Source: Gigaspora rosea
Lineage: Eukaryota > Glomeromycota > Glomeromycetes > Diversisporales > Gigasporaceae
Assembly (NCBI GenBank): GCA_003550325.1
Contig: QKWP01000137.1
Span: forward strand, 355,554 to 419,553
Direction: 5' to 3'
DNA: 64,000 nucleotides
Below, piece by piece: positions 1 to 11,807 of the stretch. The notes under the pieces were generated by a model, which ran no database searches, was not told the DNA's origin, and saw nothing but the letters and a program-made list of their open reading frames with translations. The stretch's first letter is position 1. Every line of letters begins with the position of its first letter. A program made the translations under genes and the position numbers.

Positions 1-24
1 TAAATAAAACCGGTTCCAATCTCT

Positions 25-553
25 ATCACAGACATGTCTGACATTCTGGACATTTTAGACATTTGGGCCATAACAGTTTTAATTAACATATCTCATATAG
101 CTGATATTTAGGATATATGTAGTATATTTATTATCTTTATTATATTCATTATATTTAGCATTAGCATATATCAAATCTATTAATTATATAGATTTCTTTA
201 TTATTGTATTTATTTATATTGGACAAACATGTATAAATACTCAAGGTTTTTCCTTTGCTAAAAAGCAGAGGAAAGAATCTCTGGTTTATAGAATAAAGAA
301 TAAGTGAAGTAGTGTGTCTTCACTAAAATATATCTGATACAATTCTTAGTATCCTCATATACTATTAATTGTGGCCTCTTTCGTAATTGCAAATCCCCCA
401 AGCCTCTTTACAAAATACTGTCCAAATAACAGTATCCCTTCCGACACTTGCATACCACAGTAATTATTGAGAATTATATAAAGTGTCTCCCTGCATTAGT
501 CGCTCTGTCTCTAGCATTTCTCTAAAGAGGTAGAAATCTAGGTTGACAAATTG
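25..553 (+). repeat. 5' LTR of the plus-strand Ty3-like element
   Basis: This stretch matches 9479-10007 with about three substitutions and no length change. Similarity stops on both sides at 25 and 553. A TATA-like stretch (gtataaatac) lies at 231-240. Just inside the right end is TTGGTGGTGACTGTGAG, where a primer-binding site would be expected. Confidence 0.9.
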
Positions 554-838
554 GTGGTGACTGTGAGATTCACCAACTCAAAGAAGAAAGAAAACGTCAG
601 TAAGAACCGTTTACAAATTGGAGTATCCTGAAACGAATTTTGAAGCTACCTACGTGAAATTTGGAAGGTATATAAAGAAAGACCTTACGGAACTTTTCTA
701 CTAAGCATATCATAGTAGAAAAACGCAACGCCAAAGCGCTACAGCCATCAAAATATTGAGATAATTTAATCGTTTGGAGTGAAAGCATAAGTGTTTGCAT
801 TGTGACAAACAGCTTCAAACAGGATAGAACACTAGTGA

Positions 839-2870
839 ATGAATTTTGACTTTGGACAATACTTATCCAAGATAGTTCAACATCAATTCCTGCATACATA
901 TCAGCTTCTTATTGAAAAGAAAGAAGATTCTTGTGAGATTTGTTACCCTTTTACTACTACTATAACTACATCTTTTAAAAATTTTGCTAGTTGGTATAAA
1001 GAAACATTTCCTGTTGTTAATTTTACTGAAAAATCATTAGAATATTTTAATATTCTTGGAAATATTTACAAAGAATTTAACCTACCTCAACATAAGAATA
1101 CCATCTTTAAGTTAATATATAGTATTAGATATCAAAGCTCTCCTGGCAATATAATTGATATTATTCATATTATTGCACTTACAGCCGTTTATTCTGATTT
1201 TTTTGAAAAGAACCCTTTAAATTTAACTGACGAAGAGCTTGCTGATAGAGAACCTATTGAGGACATTTTTAAACAAATTACTCCTGGAACTCCCTATTTC
1301 CAATTTGCATCAACTTTAGTTCATATCCCACTTTCTGAACTACCTTATTTTGGTGTTAATCTTTCTACCTTAAACCTTACTTTTAATTCCTCTTTACCCA
1401 AACCAAAACCTATTGCAAAACCATTAGTAAAAACATTAGCAATGGCATCCAATGATGAAATTTTAAACTACTTTAAGGCCAATACTACTTGCTCTATTCT
1501 ACTTAGAATTGAACCTTACCTTGGAGATGGGACGCAAGACCCCTATACTTGGATTGAGAGTTTTGAAAAAGCTGCATTAGCAAACAAATGGAATGCTATG
1601 CGAAAAAGAGAAGTTTTACCTGCTTTCTTACATGGAGTGGCCAATGAGTGGCAACAAGCTTTCTATGGTACCCAAACCACCACTGGTAACCCTAATTGGG
1701 CCGATTTGTGGACAGCTATTACAGATGATTTCAAAGACACCTTCTGTACCCAACGCTGGAAAAATAAATGGTTAAAAGAATTGGATACCATTAAACAAGG
1801 ATCAGATGAACCTATAGAAGCCTATTATAGCAGATTCAATCGCTTGATTAAAAGAAGTGAAATTACCAATGCTGATAGAGTCTTATTCTATTTCAAAAAG
1901 GGATTACGTCCAGACTTACTACCAATTGTTTCTATGCATAACCCAGCTGATTTAGCTGCATTTCGCACCCTGGTACAACGCTATGAACAGGGCAAGGATT
2001 TTGCTGCCAATGCCCAACCTGAAAAAGTCAATCCAGCTGGCCTTGAAAAGGATATTGAAAATTTGACTAAACAAATGCAACAAATGACTATCAACTACGC
2101 CACTATTGCATCTGCTCTATCTGCTCAAACTGAGGCTACCAAGTCTCCAAGAACTCAGCCAACTACCCAATTTAGGCTAAATCATAGCCGAGCATACCAA
2201 TCCAAAAAAAACCAATTACAACTGCTATACATGTGGAAAATATGGACATGCTGCTAGGGATTGTATGTCAGAAAAAAGAACCACTTATGAACAACGAAAC
2301 CAAATGAACAAACCTCAATTTGTAAAAAGGAGAAATTTTAATATGGTCAAAGTAGAAGATGATGACGATTACTGGGAGGATGAAGTTTATGTTACCCACC
2401 CACCTCGAGCTTCTCCCTACAGTACCAACCGTAAGGAACAAAAGGAAAAGCAAAGGTTATCTGAATCAAGAAAAGAGTTGAATCTACGCAATAGAACTAT
2501 TACCCCTCACAAAGTTCCAATCCTGAACCTGAACCTATCAAAATTGATACCCCAATCAAAATTGCAAAGCCTACAAAGCAAACTCCTGTGAAAAGACTAC
2601 CATTTGTTATTAATAAGCTTGAACCCTATAATATCACCAATGATATTCTAAATACCAAAGTTAGTATGACTATTGGGCAAGCACTTCAACTGCCTACCCA
2701 ACAGAAGAATTTGACACAGGCTCTAAAGAGAAAAACCACAACTACTGAAGCTAACCATGTCGAGCCTGAAAGAAACCGCAAAACTGTAGCAATGAGATGT
2801 CATGTACGAATTAAAGGGAACCCTGTTGTGGCTATACTCGATTCCGGTACTTCAGTAAGCATTATTACCA
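839..2870 (+). mobile_element. gag and start of protease of the Ty3-like element (fossil)
   Basis: The long reading frame starting at 839 contains a retrotransposon gag-type segment in its second half (the DGTQDPYTWIESFEKAA to RPDLLPIVSMHNP region), as in Ty3-like capsid proteins. A zinc knuckle of form C-x2-C-x4-H-x4-C (CYTCGKYGHAARDC) follows near 2222-2262. About 0.5 kb further on, LDSGTSVSI marks the protease active site. The protease region is then met by the oppositely oriented element. This is treated as a fossil part and is not a host gene. Confidence 0.8.
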
Positions 2871-5478
2871 ATGGTAATAGGAATAATAACGCCATCTATT
2901 TCTATCGGTAAGTCTTGAATAATTCCCAAAGGATGAGAAGGGGTTCTGGTGGCAGGTATGATAAGGCTAAGAGAGGCTTGTTCTATTTTTAGTCCTAGAT
3001 CCTGGACCAGTTGGTGTGCGATCATACTGATGGAGGCTCCACTATCAATAATAGCTTCATGTGGTTTCTGATTAATTTTAACATTACATTTGATAGGGGT
3101 GGTATGGGCAGATGTCTGGATCAAGTTAGCAGTTTTAGCTTCTTCGTACAAGTAAGAAGATAAAGCGGTAGGGACAAAGGTATTGTTTAAAAGGGTTTCC
3201 CATTTCTATGGATTAAGAGGTTGATTGGTAATAGTAGTAGTAGTAGAGGGAGTTCCATCAAGATAATTAACATTTCTATAATAGGGTGAAGGAGTTCGAT
3301 TAGTGGGTCTCCAGGTAGAAGATCGGTCTTGACTTCTAGAGCGGTAATCATCTCGATTATTGCAGTTATCTCTATTGCGAGAGCAACTTCTGCTTCTAGT
3401 ATAATAATCTCAGTCTCTATTGTCTCGACTCCTAGATCTGTTTCTATAAGAGTCATGTCGATAATTGTCAGAGTTGAACTATCTGTTTCTTCCTCGTTCA
3501 TTACTTTGATTTTTCTTTTTAAGGCAACAATGCGCAATGAAGTGTCCAGTTCGGCCACAATAGTGACAGGTAGGAGGTTGTTTAATTGGATTGGCTTGTT
3601 TAGGGGAATTAGCATAGTTTACAGATAGGTTAGTAGGTGGTTGCTTATGGGCAAGGTTAATACTAAGTTGTCAGTGAGTTGTTTAATAGCTTGGTCTGTA
3701 TCTGTGTTAGAGGAGGTCATAATTTTTCCAGTTTCCCATTTGCGAGCAGTTTTCATGGCAGTATCAAGATCAGCAGGTTCAGAGGCCTGAACATTAACGG
3801 CAAACTCTAGGAGAAGGCCTTGGATAAAGAGTTGGATTACAAAGTCATCAGAGAAGACATCGTCAGGGTCAATACGTCGCTTCAGTTTTCTAAACCAGTT
3901 AATATAGTCATTAACCGAGTTGGCGCCTTGTTTGATATCAAAAAGTTGTTTCTGCCACAAAACTTTTTGTTTTGGGGTGACAAATCGGTCTAGAAACATG
4001 TGTTTAAAACTAGTATCTACATTGTCCTTATCACTAAAGATAGTGGGCTTAGTGGTCAGGGAGGAAAACCAGTCTAGGGCAATTCCTTTTAAGTATACAG
4101 GAATGAGTTCTAATTCCCAGTGAGTATTCCATCGGTTAGCAACAGCAACACGCTTGAACTCGGAGTACCATTCAAGCGGGTCTTGGGTTCCATCCCCATT
4201 GAAGAAATTAACAGGGAGAATGTTCTTTTCGACTTCTCCATTTATAAAGGCAGTGGCTAAGGTATTAATAGCATTAGAAGTATCAGCGATAGCTCGTTCA
4301 GCTATAATAGAGGGTGGGTTGTTTACAGGTGAGGTTACAAGAGGTTCTGGGTCTTCTTCACTAGTTTATTTAGTAGTGTCCAGTAAAAGTTTATCTAAAT
4401 TAAAAGTGGAAGAAGTTTCAAAGAAATTTCCAAGGTCTACTTCAGATCGGTTAGGTGCTAAAATTGTAGGACTTGCAGGTAAGCTAGTGTGTTGGAATGG
4501 AGGGTTTGAGAACTAACAACACTATTATCTTCACTAAAAGGGAGTAGGTTAAAACCAAAAGGAGTGGAAGGGCGTTCTTCAGGAAGAGTAAGAAGGGTAC
4601 AGTATTAAAAGTATTGATAGATTCTTCAACAATAGAAGATCCTAAGTCTGGATATTGAGGGTTATAGTTTTCAGTATCAGCGTCTAGATATGGATCAAAA
4701 GTGGTATAGTCTTTGAAATCAAGAGAAGGTAAAGTAGTTCGATGGGTAAAATGTTGGAGAATAGCAAGAGCAATTTCTCTTGGATTATCAAGTTCTGTTT
4801 GGTAACGGCAACTAAAAATAATGTCTCAGACACAAGTACGGATAGTAGTAGGGTCTCTAGTAGTGGTCAGACGACCAAAGTTGCCAGTAGTTTGGGATGT
4901 ATAGGAATCAGCAGAGTAGGTACCAGAATACCAATGCAAAATCTTCCAAAAGGTGTTCGGGCAAAAATTCGATCACTAGTTCGAGGTGGAGGGTAGCACT
5001 CTTGACAAGAAAGATCAGGAGCATGTAATTGGAGAGTGTCATAGGGAAGAGCAGAGTTTCGATGATGTTCTACTAGATGGTTTCTAATATGTCGATTACA
5101 TAGTTCGTTAATGTCAGTAGTCATATGCCTTATGACTCCTGGCTAAATCTCAAAATAATTAATTGTCAGTAATATCTTGTGAGTAAGTTTAGTTAAATAA
5201 ATAGAATCCTTGGGCAAAGAGTCTTCCAGGATGAACAGCAGTTAAAATAAATAGAGTTCTTGGGCAAAGAGTCTTCCAGGATGAACAGCAGCAGCAATAA
5301 GTTTTATAGAGTCCTTGGGCAGAAAGTCTTCCAGGATAAACGGCAGCAGCAATAAGTTTTATAGAGTCCTTGGGCAAAGTGACTTCCAGGACGAACAGCA
5401 GCAGCTAGAGTTGTAGAGGTTCCAAATATCTTCAATAATATCCAAATGTTTTAAATGTTTCCGCCAGAAGGCACCAAA
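2870..5478 (-). mobile_element. Second LTR element (gag, zinc knuckle, protease start), opposite orientation, broken
   Basis: Read on the minus strand, the region gives a gag N-terminal part (from about 5124), a retrotransposon gag-type domain (about 4250-3640), a zinc knuckle (CHYCGRTGHFIAHC near 3550-3500), an Arg/Ser-rich linker and an aspartyl protease start (IIDSGASISMI near 3050). A primer-binding-like TTTGGTGCC sits next to its LTR at about 5479. Gene order and domains fit another Ty3-like family that differs from the enclosing one. Pol domains are not present. It meets the enclosing element head to head in the protease regions. It is broken, with several breaks. Confidence 0.75.
5203..5405. 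repeat. Four-copy tandem repeat, unit 50-55 bp
   Basis: The phrase cttgggca with its surroundings recurs at about 5210, 5260, 5315 and 5370, followed each time by a variant of cttccaggatgaacagcagc. The repeat lies in the leader of the reverse-oriented LTR element, between its gag start and its primer-binding-like site. Confidence 0.9.
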
Positions 5479-5837
5479 TGTTACAGTAGAGAAGGCCTTC
5501 TTTACTCCTTACTATAACAACGACACGGGTACAGGGATCCTTTATCGGTTTATAGCAGTGTCCAAGAGGTAGGTATAATTCCTTAGTCTGTAAGAAATTA
5601 TACTCTTTTCTAAGGGCAGTTCGGTATGGTATTCAATGAGGAATTATCGATTTTACTATTACTTGATAATAAACTTGGTGTTATTTAGATAAATAGTTTC
5701 TTTATTAATAATTTAAGATAGGGCTATCCTTAGGTTTTTGTTCCTAAGAAATCCCAGTACAAGATGTATAATAAGTATGAAGAGAAGTGGGGTGTCTTGG
5801 TCTAGTTTGACTAAGGGAAATTCTATGTCTTTAAATA
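5479..5837 (-). repeat. LTR of the reverse-oriented element (outer end not fixed)
   Basis: On the plus strand the sequence begins tgttacag directly beside the inverse of a TTTGGTGCC primer-binding-like site, which is the expected LTR boundary. No second copy is in the window, so the outer end cannot be placed; it may run as far as 6075. Confidence 0.55.
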
Positions 5838-6075
5838 CATTTTAGAATAAGCATTATAAGTGTCATAAATGTTATAAGCGGTATAATCATTATAAGCAGT
5901 ATAAGTGTTATAAGTGGTATAAGCGGTATAAGCGGTATAAGCGTTATAAGCGGTATAAGCGTTATAAGCGGTATAAGCGTTATAAGTGTTATAAGCGTTA
6001 TAAGCATTATAAGCGTTATAAGCGTTATAAGCGTTATAAGCGTTATAAGCATTATAAGCATTATAAGCGATATAA
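5838..6075. repeat. Minisatellite, 9-bp unit (ataagcggt / ataagcgtt)
   Basis: About 25 tandem variants of ataagcgkt run without a break. The unit is a multiple of three, so it stays open on the minus strand as a Leu/Ile/Thr repeat, which I take as an artefact. It sits at the outer edge of the reverse-oriented LTR element. Confidence 0.95.
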
Positions 6076-6109
6076 CTATTCTAAATATCTAACTTCTCAA
6101 GATAACAAT

Positions 6110-6186
6110 ATAATAATACAAAATTATAATAACAATAAAATAAAATAATAAAATAATAAAATAATAAAATAATAAAATAATAACTA
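6110..6186. repeat. Low-complexity ATAATAAA-type repeat
   Basis: Simple A/T repeat with units of aataaaat joins the minisatellite side to the resumed plus-strand element. Confidence 0.9.
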
Positions 6187-6236
6187 TTGTTCTATAACAC
6201 TATGAAGAAACCTCTATACAAAAAGAAACTGAACCT

Positions 6237-7334
6237 ATGGAATTATTTAGTGTCTCAATAGAAGAACCTTATGAAGATGAAAACTATCCTACTACTGAAG
6301 ACTTCTTTTCTGAAGATTCTTGGAGTGATGTTGAGTCTCTTCCAGAAGAAGTGGCCTACCCAATGACCTATAACCTGCCCATGGAAGAGATAGAATTACT
6401 CTGCCAATATGAAGTATATAAGGCGGATACTGTTACTTTCTTTAATCAACGAAGTCATATAGAATTCAATGACCTGATGAATACTCTTAAAGTGAATTAT
6501 ACAAGTGAATTTGAGAAACATGAAGGAGCTCGAAAATGGAGACGAAAATATGATCAAGAAGAAAAGCAGAATAGATCAGAACTTAAAGAAAAAGCACTTG
6601 AAGTTCCAACAGAACGGAATTTAATAATTATCAAATAGACATTACATGATGAACTATCTCCCACCCTTCTCAAAAGCATTAGACCCTATAAACAAATGAC
6701 TTTCTCATCTGAAGGAATACGATATGATAACCAGATCTGTACCTGGTATTATATTGAGCATATCAGTGAGCAATTTCGTACCAAGCATAGTAGAAAAAGC
6801 CTTACTAGAGATTGGAAGAGTTCTACTGCCCAATGCTAGAGTGGAAACAAACTCTACAGTCCCTGTGACAAATGTTCTCTTTGTCATAATGAACTACGAC
6901 TCTGGGTAACAATCAAAAGCTATCCTATTGGAGAAATAGTTAAGAGCTATTGGCCAATCCCTGGTGAAAAAGAAGATATGGTCTTATCAGAAGGATCAGC
7001 TATATTTAATGACTGGTGCCATTATACTGACGATTGGCCTATAGAAGAAACAATGCTTGCAAGTGAGAATTGGCCTGAACTGGCTACAAATTCTGAAACA
7101 GCCACATGGAACCTACCTGATATATATAACTGGGAAACTTCCATGAATGAGCCCGAACTTCTGAATACTACTGTAGAATCTTTGCCCCTACCAACCAACC
7201 CAATTCCTTGGTGGTTACCTCCACTAGAAACCCCTAGTGAAACCTATCTACTTGAACATAATAATTATTCTGAATATTACCTTTGCAATGTTACTTGGTG
7301 GAAAGTAGTAAACCCCACCATCTACTACCAATAA
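6237..7334 (+). mobile_element. Acidic, Trp-rich reading frames inside the Ty3-like element, function unknown
   Basis: Two open stretches (6237-6638 and 6978-7334) encode very acidic protein rich in Glu, Asp, Trp, Pro and Tyr, with a cysteine pair between them (CDKCSLC). They lie upstream of the integrase region, where RT-RNase H is expected in a Ty3-like element, but I see no RT motif such as YxDD. They might be an extra accessory domain of this family or an integrase-proximal linker. This is part of a broken element. Confidence 0.45.
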
Positions 7335-7439
7335 TTTTCTTAGTTATAGTATTAAATCTGACAATAAACGCAATCCAGTCTAGGTAATCGGTGTCCTAGC
7401 ATTTGTTAGTTATTTAGTATAGTTATTTTTTTATCATGA

Positions 7440-8695
7440 ATAGAATTCATTACCAACATTTAAAACATTATTTAGAAATGGCCCAAACCCCTGATAATTT
7501 TAGCCCTATTCAAAAGACCAAGTTGGTTTCAAAAAGCAATTATTATATAATTGTTAACGATCAACTTTATAAAAGAGATAGACGAAACAAGAAAATCTTT
7601 TAAGAGTGATCAAACAACATGAAGTGGAACCTATTCTCTACTTAATGCACAACTACCCAATTGGTGCACATTTAGAAACAGATAAAATGTTCAGTAAAAT
7701 TCGAGACAAATATTACTGGCCCCAAATGTTTGAACATTAAAAATTATGTTCAATCTTGTGATGATTGTCAAAAAAGGGGAAAATATTGCACTTCTGGACC
7801 TTTGAAACCCATACCTGTGGAAGCTCCTTTCCATCAAATTGGGATTGATTATGTGGGACCCCTTCCAGAAACTATTAGAAAAAATAAGTTTATTATAGTA
7901 GCTACTGACTATCTAACTAAATGGCCAGAAGCGAAAGCTGTACCCGCCGCAAATGCACAAGAAGCAACCAATTTTATTTATGAAGATATCATCTGTTGAC
8001 ATGGATGCCCTGTATATTTGCTTTCTGATAGAGGAAAACATTTTTTAAATGAACTTGTACATACCTTGGTACAATGATTCCAAATTAAACATCTCTTGTC
8101 TATGCCTTACCATCCACAAACGAATGAATTAGTTGAACGCTTTAATAGAACACTTTGTGAATCTTTAGCAAAACTTGTCACCAAAGACCAAGAATGGAAT
8201 ACCTTAATTCCTTCTGTATTGTTTGCTTATCGTATGGCAAAACAGGCAACCACCAAATTTACGTCCTTCTATTTAACTTATGGAAGAGAGGCTGAGTTTC
8301 CTATTTTTATGGAAGAAACAATACTTGAAGAAAACATGTTAGACAGGTTATTTGGGATAGTTGAAAAACTACCTAAAGCACATGCAAAAGCAAAAAGGAA
8401 CATTACCAAAGCCCAACAAAAACAAAAATTTTATTGGGATAAAAAGCATAAGAGAGTTCGGTTTCCAAGAAAATGAAATAGGTTTGTTGTATGATGCAGC
8501 AAGGGATAAACAGTATACAGGAAAATTACTGCCAAAATGGCTGGGACCCTATTTTATACACAAAAGAGTCGCCCCTGATGTGTATAAGTTACGCAAAATG
8601 AATGGACAAATTGTAGATATACCCTATAATGTATATCTACTAAAAATGTATTATCACCGTCAATCGTGGCAACCACATGTGGTAATACAACAATA
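7440..8695 (+). mobile_element. Integrase region of the Ty3-like element (fossil)
   Basis: The features seen are an H2C2-type zinc-binding stretch ending in CDDCQKRGKYC (about 7757-7790), a core with GIDYVGPL (first Asp) and a PYHPQTNELVERFNRTL block (catalytic Glu), and a C-terminal GPY-like segment (KWLGPYFI, about 8540). This order is typical of Ty3-like integrases. It is treated as fossil. Confidence 0.85.
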
Positions 8696-8750
8696 ACACT
8701 GCAATAAAAGACGCCCTACCTCCTATTCCCACGCCTTTACCTTTGCAGAC

Positions 8751-9007
8751 ATGTCAGATAGATTCCAGACTGTATTTGTGGATATATTGCAGACTGAACC
8801 TCAAGTTGTTCCAACTATACCACATCCTAGTAACTCTAGTATGTCATTAATGACTAGAGTGACAAAAACATATACCAAACTCCTGAGTATGGGATCTAGT
8901 AGGAGAAAAAGACAATTAGTATATGCATATTATCTAGGAGAACTATTACAGGAGGGACCAGAAACTCCTGAGGAGCTGAGAGCATGCAGAAGAAGGATTA
9001 CTGCATA
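8751..9007 (+). mobile_element. Short frame downstream of integrase, runs into the assembly gap
   Basis: An open frame begins MSDRFQTVF at 8751 and includes a basic stretch (SSRRKRQLVYAYY) before it enters the N run. I recognise no domain. It lies between the integrase region and the 3' LTR and is presumably part of the same element. Confidence 0.35.
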
Positions 9008-9348
9008 NNNNNNNNNNNNNNNNNNNNNNNNNNNNNNNNNNNNNNNNNNNNNNNNNNNNNNNNNNNNNNNNNNNNNNNNNNNNNNNNNNNNNNNNNNNNN
9101 NNNNNNNNNNNNNNNNNNNNNNNNNNNNNNNNNNNNNNNNNNNNNNNNNNNNNNNNNNNNNNNNNNNNNNNNNNNNNNNNNNNNNNNNNNNNNNNNNNNN
9201 NNNNNNNNNNNNNNNNNNNNNNNNNNNNNNNNNNNNNNNNNNNNNNNNNNNNNNNNNNNNNNNNNNNNNNNNNNNNNNNNNNNNNNNNNNNNNNNNNNNN
9301 NNNNNNNNNNNNNNNNNNNNNNNNNNNNNNNNNNNNNNNNNNNNNNNN
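9008..9348. other. Assembly gap (341 N)
   Basis: A run of N inside the Ty3-like element just before its 3' LTR. The size may be only an estimate. Confidence 1.
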
Positions 9349-9478
9349 CCTAGTCAAAACTGAATGATTGGTCTTTACAAAACGTCCTACTGCGCCCAAA
9401 TCTTATTGGACGATCAATACTGCGCCACCCATAACACAGGATATCGGACATTCCGAGTAATCCTAGACATTTGAGTTA

Positions 9479-10007
9479 ATCACAGACATGTCTGACATTC
9501 TGGACATTTTAGACATTTGGGCCATAACAGTTTTAATTAACATATCTCATATAGCTGATATTTAGGATATATGTAGTATATTTATTATCTTTATTATATT
9601 CATTATATTTAGCATTAGCATATATCAAATCTATCAATTATATAGATTTCTTTATTATTGTATTTATTTATATTGGACAAACATGTATAAATACTCAAGG
9701 TTTTTCCTTTGCTAAAAAGCAGAGGAAAGAATCTCTGGTTTATAGAATAAAGAATAAGTGAAGTAGTGTGTCTTCACTAAAATAAATCTGATACAATTCT
9801 TAGTATCCTCATATACTATTAATTGTGGCCTCTTTCGTAATTGCAAATCCCCCAAGCCTCTTTACAAAATACTGTCCAAATAACAGTATCCCTTCCGACA
9901 CTTGCATACCACAGTAATTATTGAGAATTATATAAAGTGTCTCCCTGCATTAGTCGCTCTGTCTCTAGCATTTCTCTAAAGAGGTAGAAATCTAGGGTGA
10001 CAAATTG
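9479..10007 (+). repeat. 3' LTR of the plus-strand Ty3-like element
   Basis: Same length as 25-553 and about 99.4% identical by eye. Sequence after 10007 shares nothing with the inside of the element. Confidence 0.9.
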
Positions 10008-10123
10008 AACATATATGATTTTAAAAAAATTTTATAACAAAGTCACTAAAACAAAACTCAAAGAATATTTTTTACTTAGAAAAGATATAGCTAAAATCAA
10101 TATTTAAAATTTTATTAAAAATT

Positions 10124-10600
10124 TTAAAATTCGCAGGCAAATTTGCCTGTGTTACAATCTAAGGGATAGAATACAGTGTTATTTTTAAAGTTTAAACAAC
10201 ATACAATGGTATTGCTAGTAGAAAATGACAGCTCATATTGATTGTTACTTTCCAAACAACAATAAAAATAGCCACTACATTCATTATAACCCCAGGATCC
10301 ATCATAAAACCTATGAAAAACTGTGATTAAATATATAATATGCAAAAAATAACAAATAAAATTTTATTTACTGAGACCTTTATTTAAATTAAACGACTTT
10401 TCGCAAAACCCAATATTGATGGCTCTTTTGAATAGAAGAATGTAAAATTTTAAGTAACAATTAAACAATTTTATTTTAATTATTGAAAATGTATTTTATC
10501 ATACCAATTATCTCCTTTGTCTATGTCAACTTCAAAATAAAACAACTTGCATTGTTGGGGAATTGGATGATTTGCTCATATTGAACACCATTGTCAGAAT
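10124..10600 (-). pseudogene. RanBPM-like SPRY domain gene fragment
   Basis: Three minus-strand pieces read like one SPRY domain of the RanBPM type. Piece one (about 10600-10505) gives ANHPIPQQCKLFYFEVDI. Piece two (about 10434-10385) gives AINIGFCEKSFNLNK. Piece three (about 10340-10124) gives DGSWGYNECSGYFYCC and later NFKNNTVFY. Splice-like sites separate them (gtatga after piece one, aaaag before piece two, catag before piece three). SPRY domains are protein-binding modules, in RanBPM relatives often linked to LisH/CTLH scaffold proteins. Piece one seems to need a one-base shift upstream of ANHP, the phase into piece three does not fit, no start exon is visible, and the frame ends at 10124, only about 120 bp from the LTR. 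I therefore call it a remnant. Confidence 0.7.
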
Positions 10601-11807
10601 CTATGCATTTAAAGAAAATTGAATTAATTCAGAAATATTAACTCTTTTCCATGTAATCCTATATAAATAGTCTCATTAATGAAAGGCAAATGCACATGCT
10701 TTTGAACAAAATTTTTGATAATTTGAGTTGGCTAAACTGTATGTATTAGCATAAAGCAGATAAAAATTTCATGTACATGGAATTTATTTGCCTATTACTA
10801 TGTCTCACTAAGTCCCACCTTCAAAATTTACTCTAAGTCCACTTGAATCTATACTTAACTTAGTAGATTTATCATTGAGATTCCAAGCAGTCAGTAAATC
10901 TATGAATTGTGTTAAGTGTTGGACGAACTATCTTAAATTTAATATAAAATTAATGACTAATTTCTATCTCTTATATTCAAGATATTTCTGTTATAAATCC
11001 TTATTTTGAGCTATATCAGATTTAACAATGAGATAAAAGCATTTAAAATTAATCTTAGAAAGATTAATTAAGTACAAAAAGGATTATCTATATTTTGCAA
11101 AATTTTAATAAAGCTTGGTTTTAATTTTAAAAATTTTAATAGTAACACGTTTTTAGTCATTCTACAGTTGTTTTTTATAAGTTAAAAGTAGTTTTTAATT
11201 GTTAATATATTCGCAATTTTCACTAGCCATCAAACTATCACTTATTTTTTTGTAGAACTTTGAAACAAATTAAAAACACAGTATTTCCTAAATTATCGAT
11301 TTCAATAAGTTGTGTACTGGCGAATATGTGGCATGCATGCTGTTAATCATATAACATTTCATAGATAGAAGTTTTTCTATTGTCTGATGCACATCAATTG
11401 CTCGGGTAACTTATTTATGTACTTTTTATGTTGTAAAAGCCTTTTGTGTTTTAGAATAGAGCCAACGTGCAAAAGAATCTAAAAAAAAAAAAAACATAAA
11501 GAATTCATTACCAACAGTCAATCTATTCTACCTCCACATCCAATATGGCTTACCAACCCATAATACAAGAAAATTAAACAACTTTTAAACATACATAAAA
11601 ATTTTGTGCAAAGTTTGTTGCATTAGCAAAATTTTTTAAAGTTCATTAATGTTAAAGTTTGCAGATCATAACAAGGTCAGAGGTTAAGTAGTTTTATAGT
11701 TATATAGTAAAATCACTCAGGGTTATCACTAAAGGTGGTTTTATTCGTTTTGAGAAATAAGTTGATGTTTGATGAATGTTCATTATATTATACCTGATCT
11801 TGAAATG
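10601..11807. other. AT-rich stretch without a recognisable gene
   Basis: I see no exon, RNA gene or bounded repeat. An A-tract lies near 11480-11493. Confidence 0.6.

Larger units (their letters stand above)
25..10007 (+). mobile_element. Ty3/gypsy-like LTR retroelement, broken
   Basis: The element is bounded by two direct repeats of 529 bp (25-553 and 9479-10007). Recognisable parts, in order, are a gag region (about 839-2260) with a CCHC zinc knuckle near its end, the start of an aspartyl protease (about 2790-2870, DSG motif), an acidic region of unknown function (6237-7334), an integrase region (about 7440-8695) and a further short reading frame before the 3' LTR. I do not recognise a reverse transcriptase-RNase H. 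Part of a second, oppositely oriented LTR element lies inside it. The order of protease and integrase fits Ty3-like elements. It is broken, with roughly half a dozen or more breaks, yet the LTRs differ at only about three positions, so the insertion is young. Only 24 bases of left flank are in the window, so a target-site duplication cannot be judged. Confidence 0.85.

Noticed and set aside
597-899. Minus-strand 100-codon frame upstream of the gag region
   Set aside because: It overlaps the leader and start of the plus-strand gag region and has no recognisable content; it is a shadow frame.
3187-3628. Long frames on both strands rich in Ile/Leu or Ser/Ile (3187-3615 minus, 3329-3628 plus)
   Set aside because: They are other-frame readings of the zinc-knuckle and Arg/Ser-rich stretch of the reverse-oriented retroelement.
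5203-5405. Possible CRISPR-like array
   Set aside because: The units are directly adjoining diverged tandem repeats with no constant repeat and variable spacer pattern, in a fungal retroelement leader.
5831-6061. Minus-strand frame coding a Leu-Ile-Thr repeat protein
   Set aside because: It is the 9-bp minisatellite read through. The unit length alone keeps it open.
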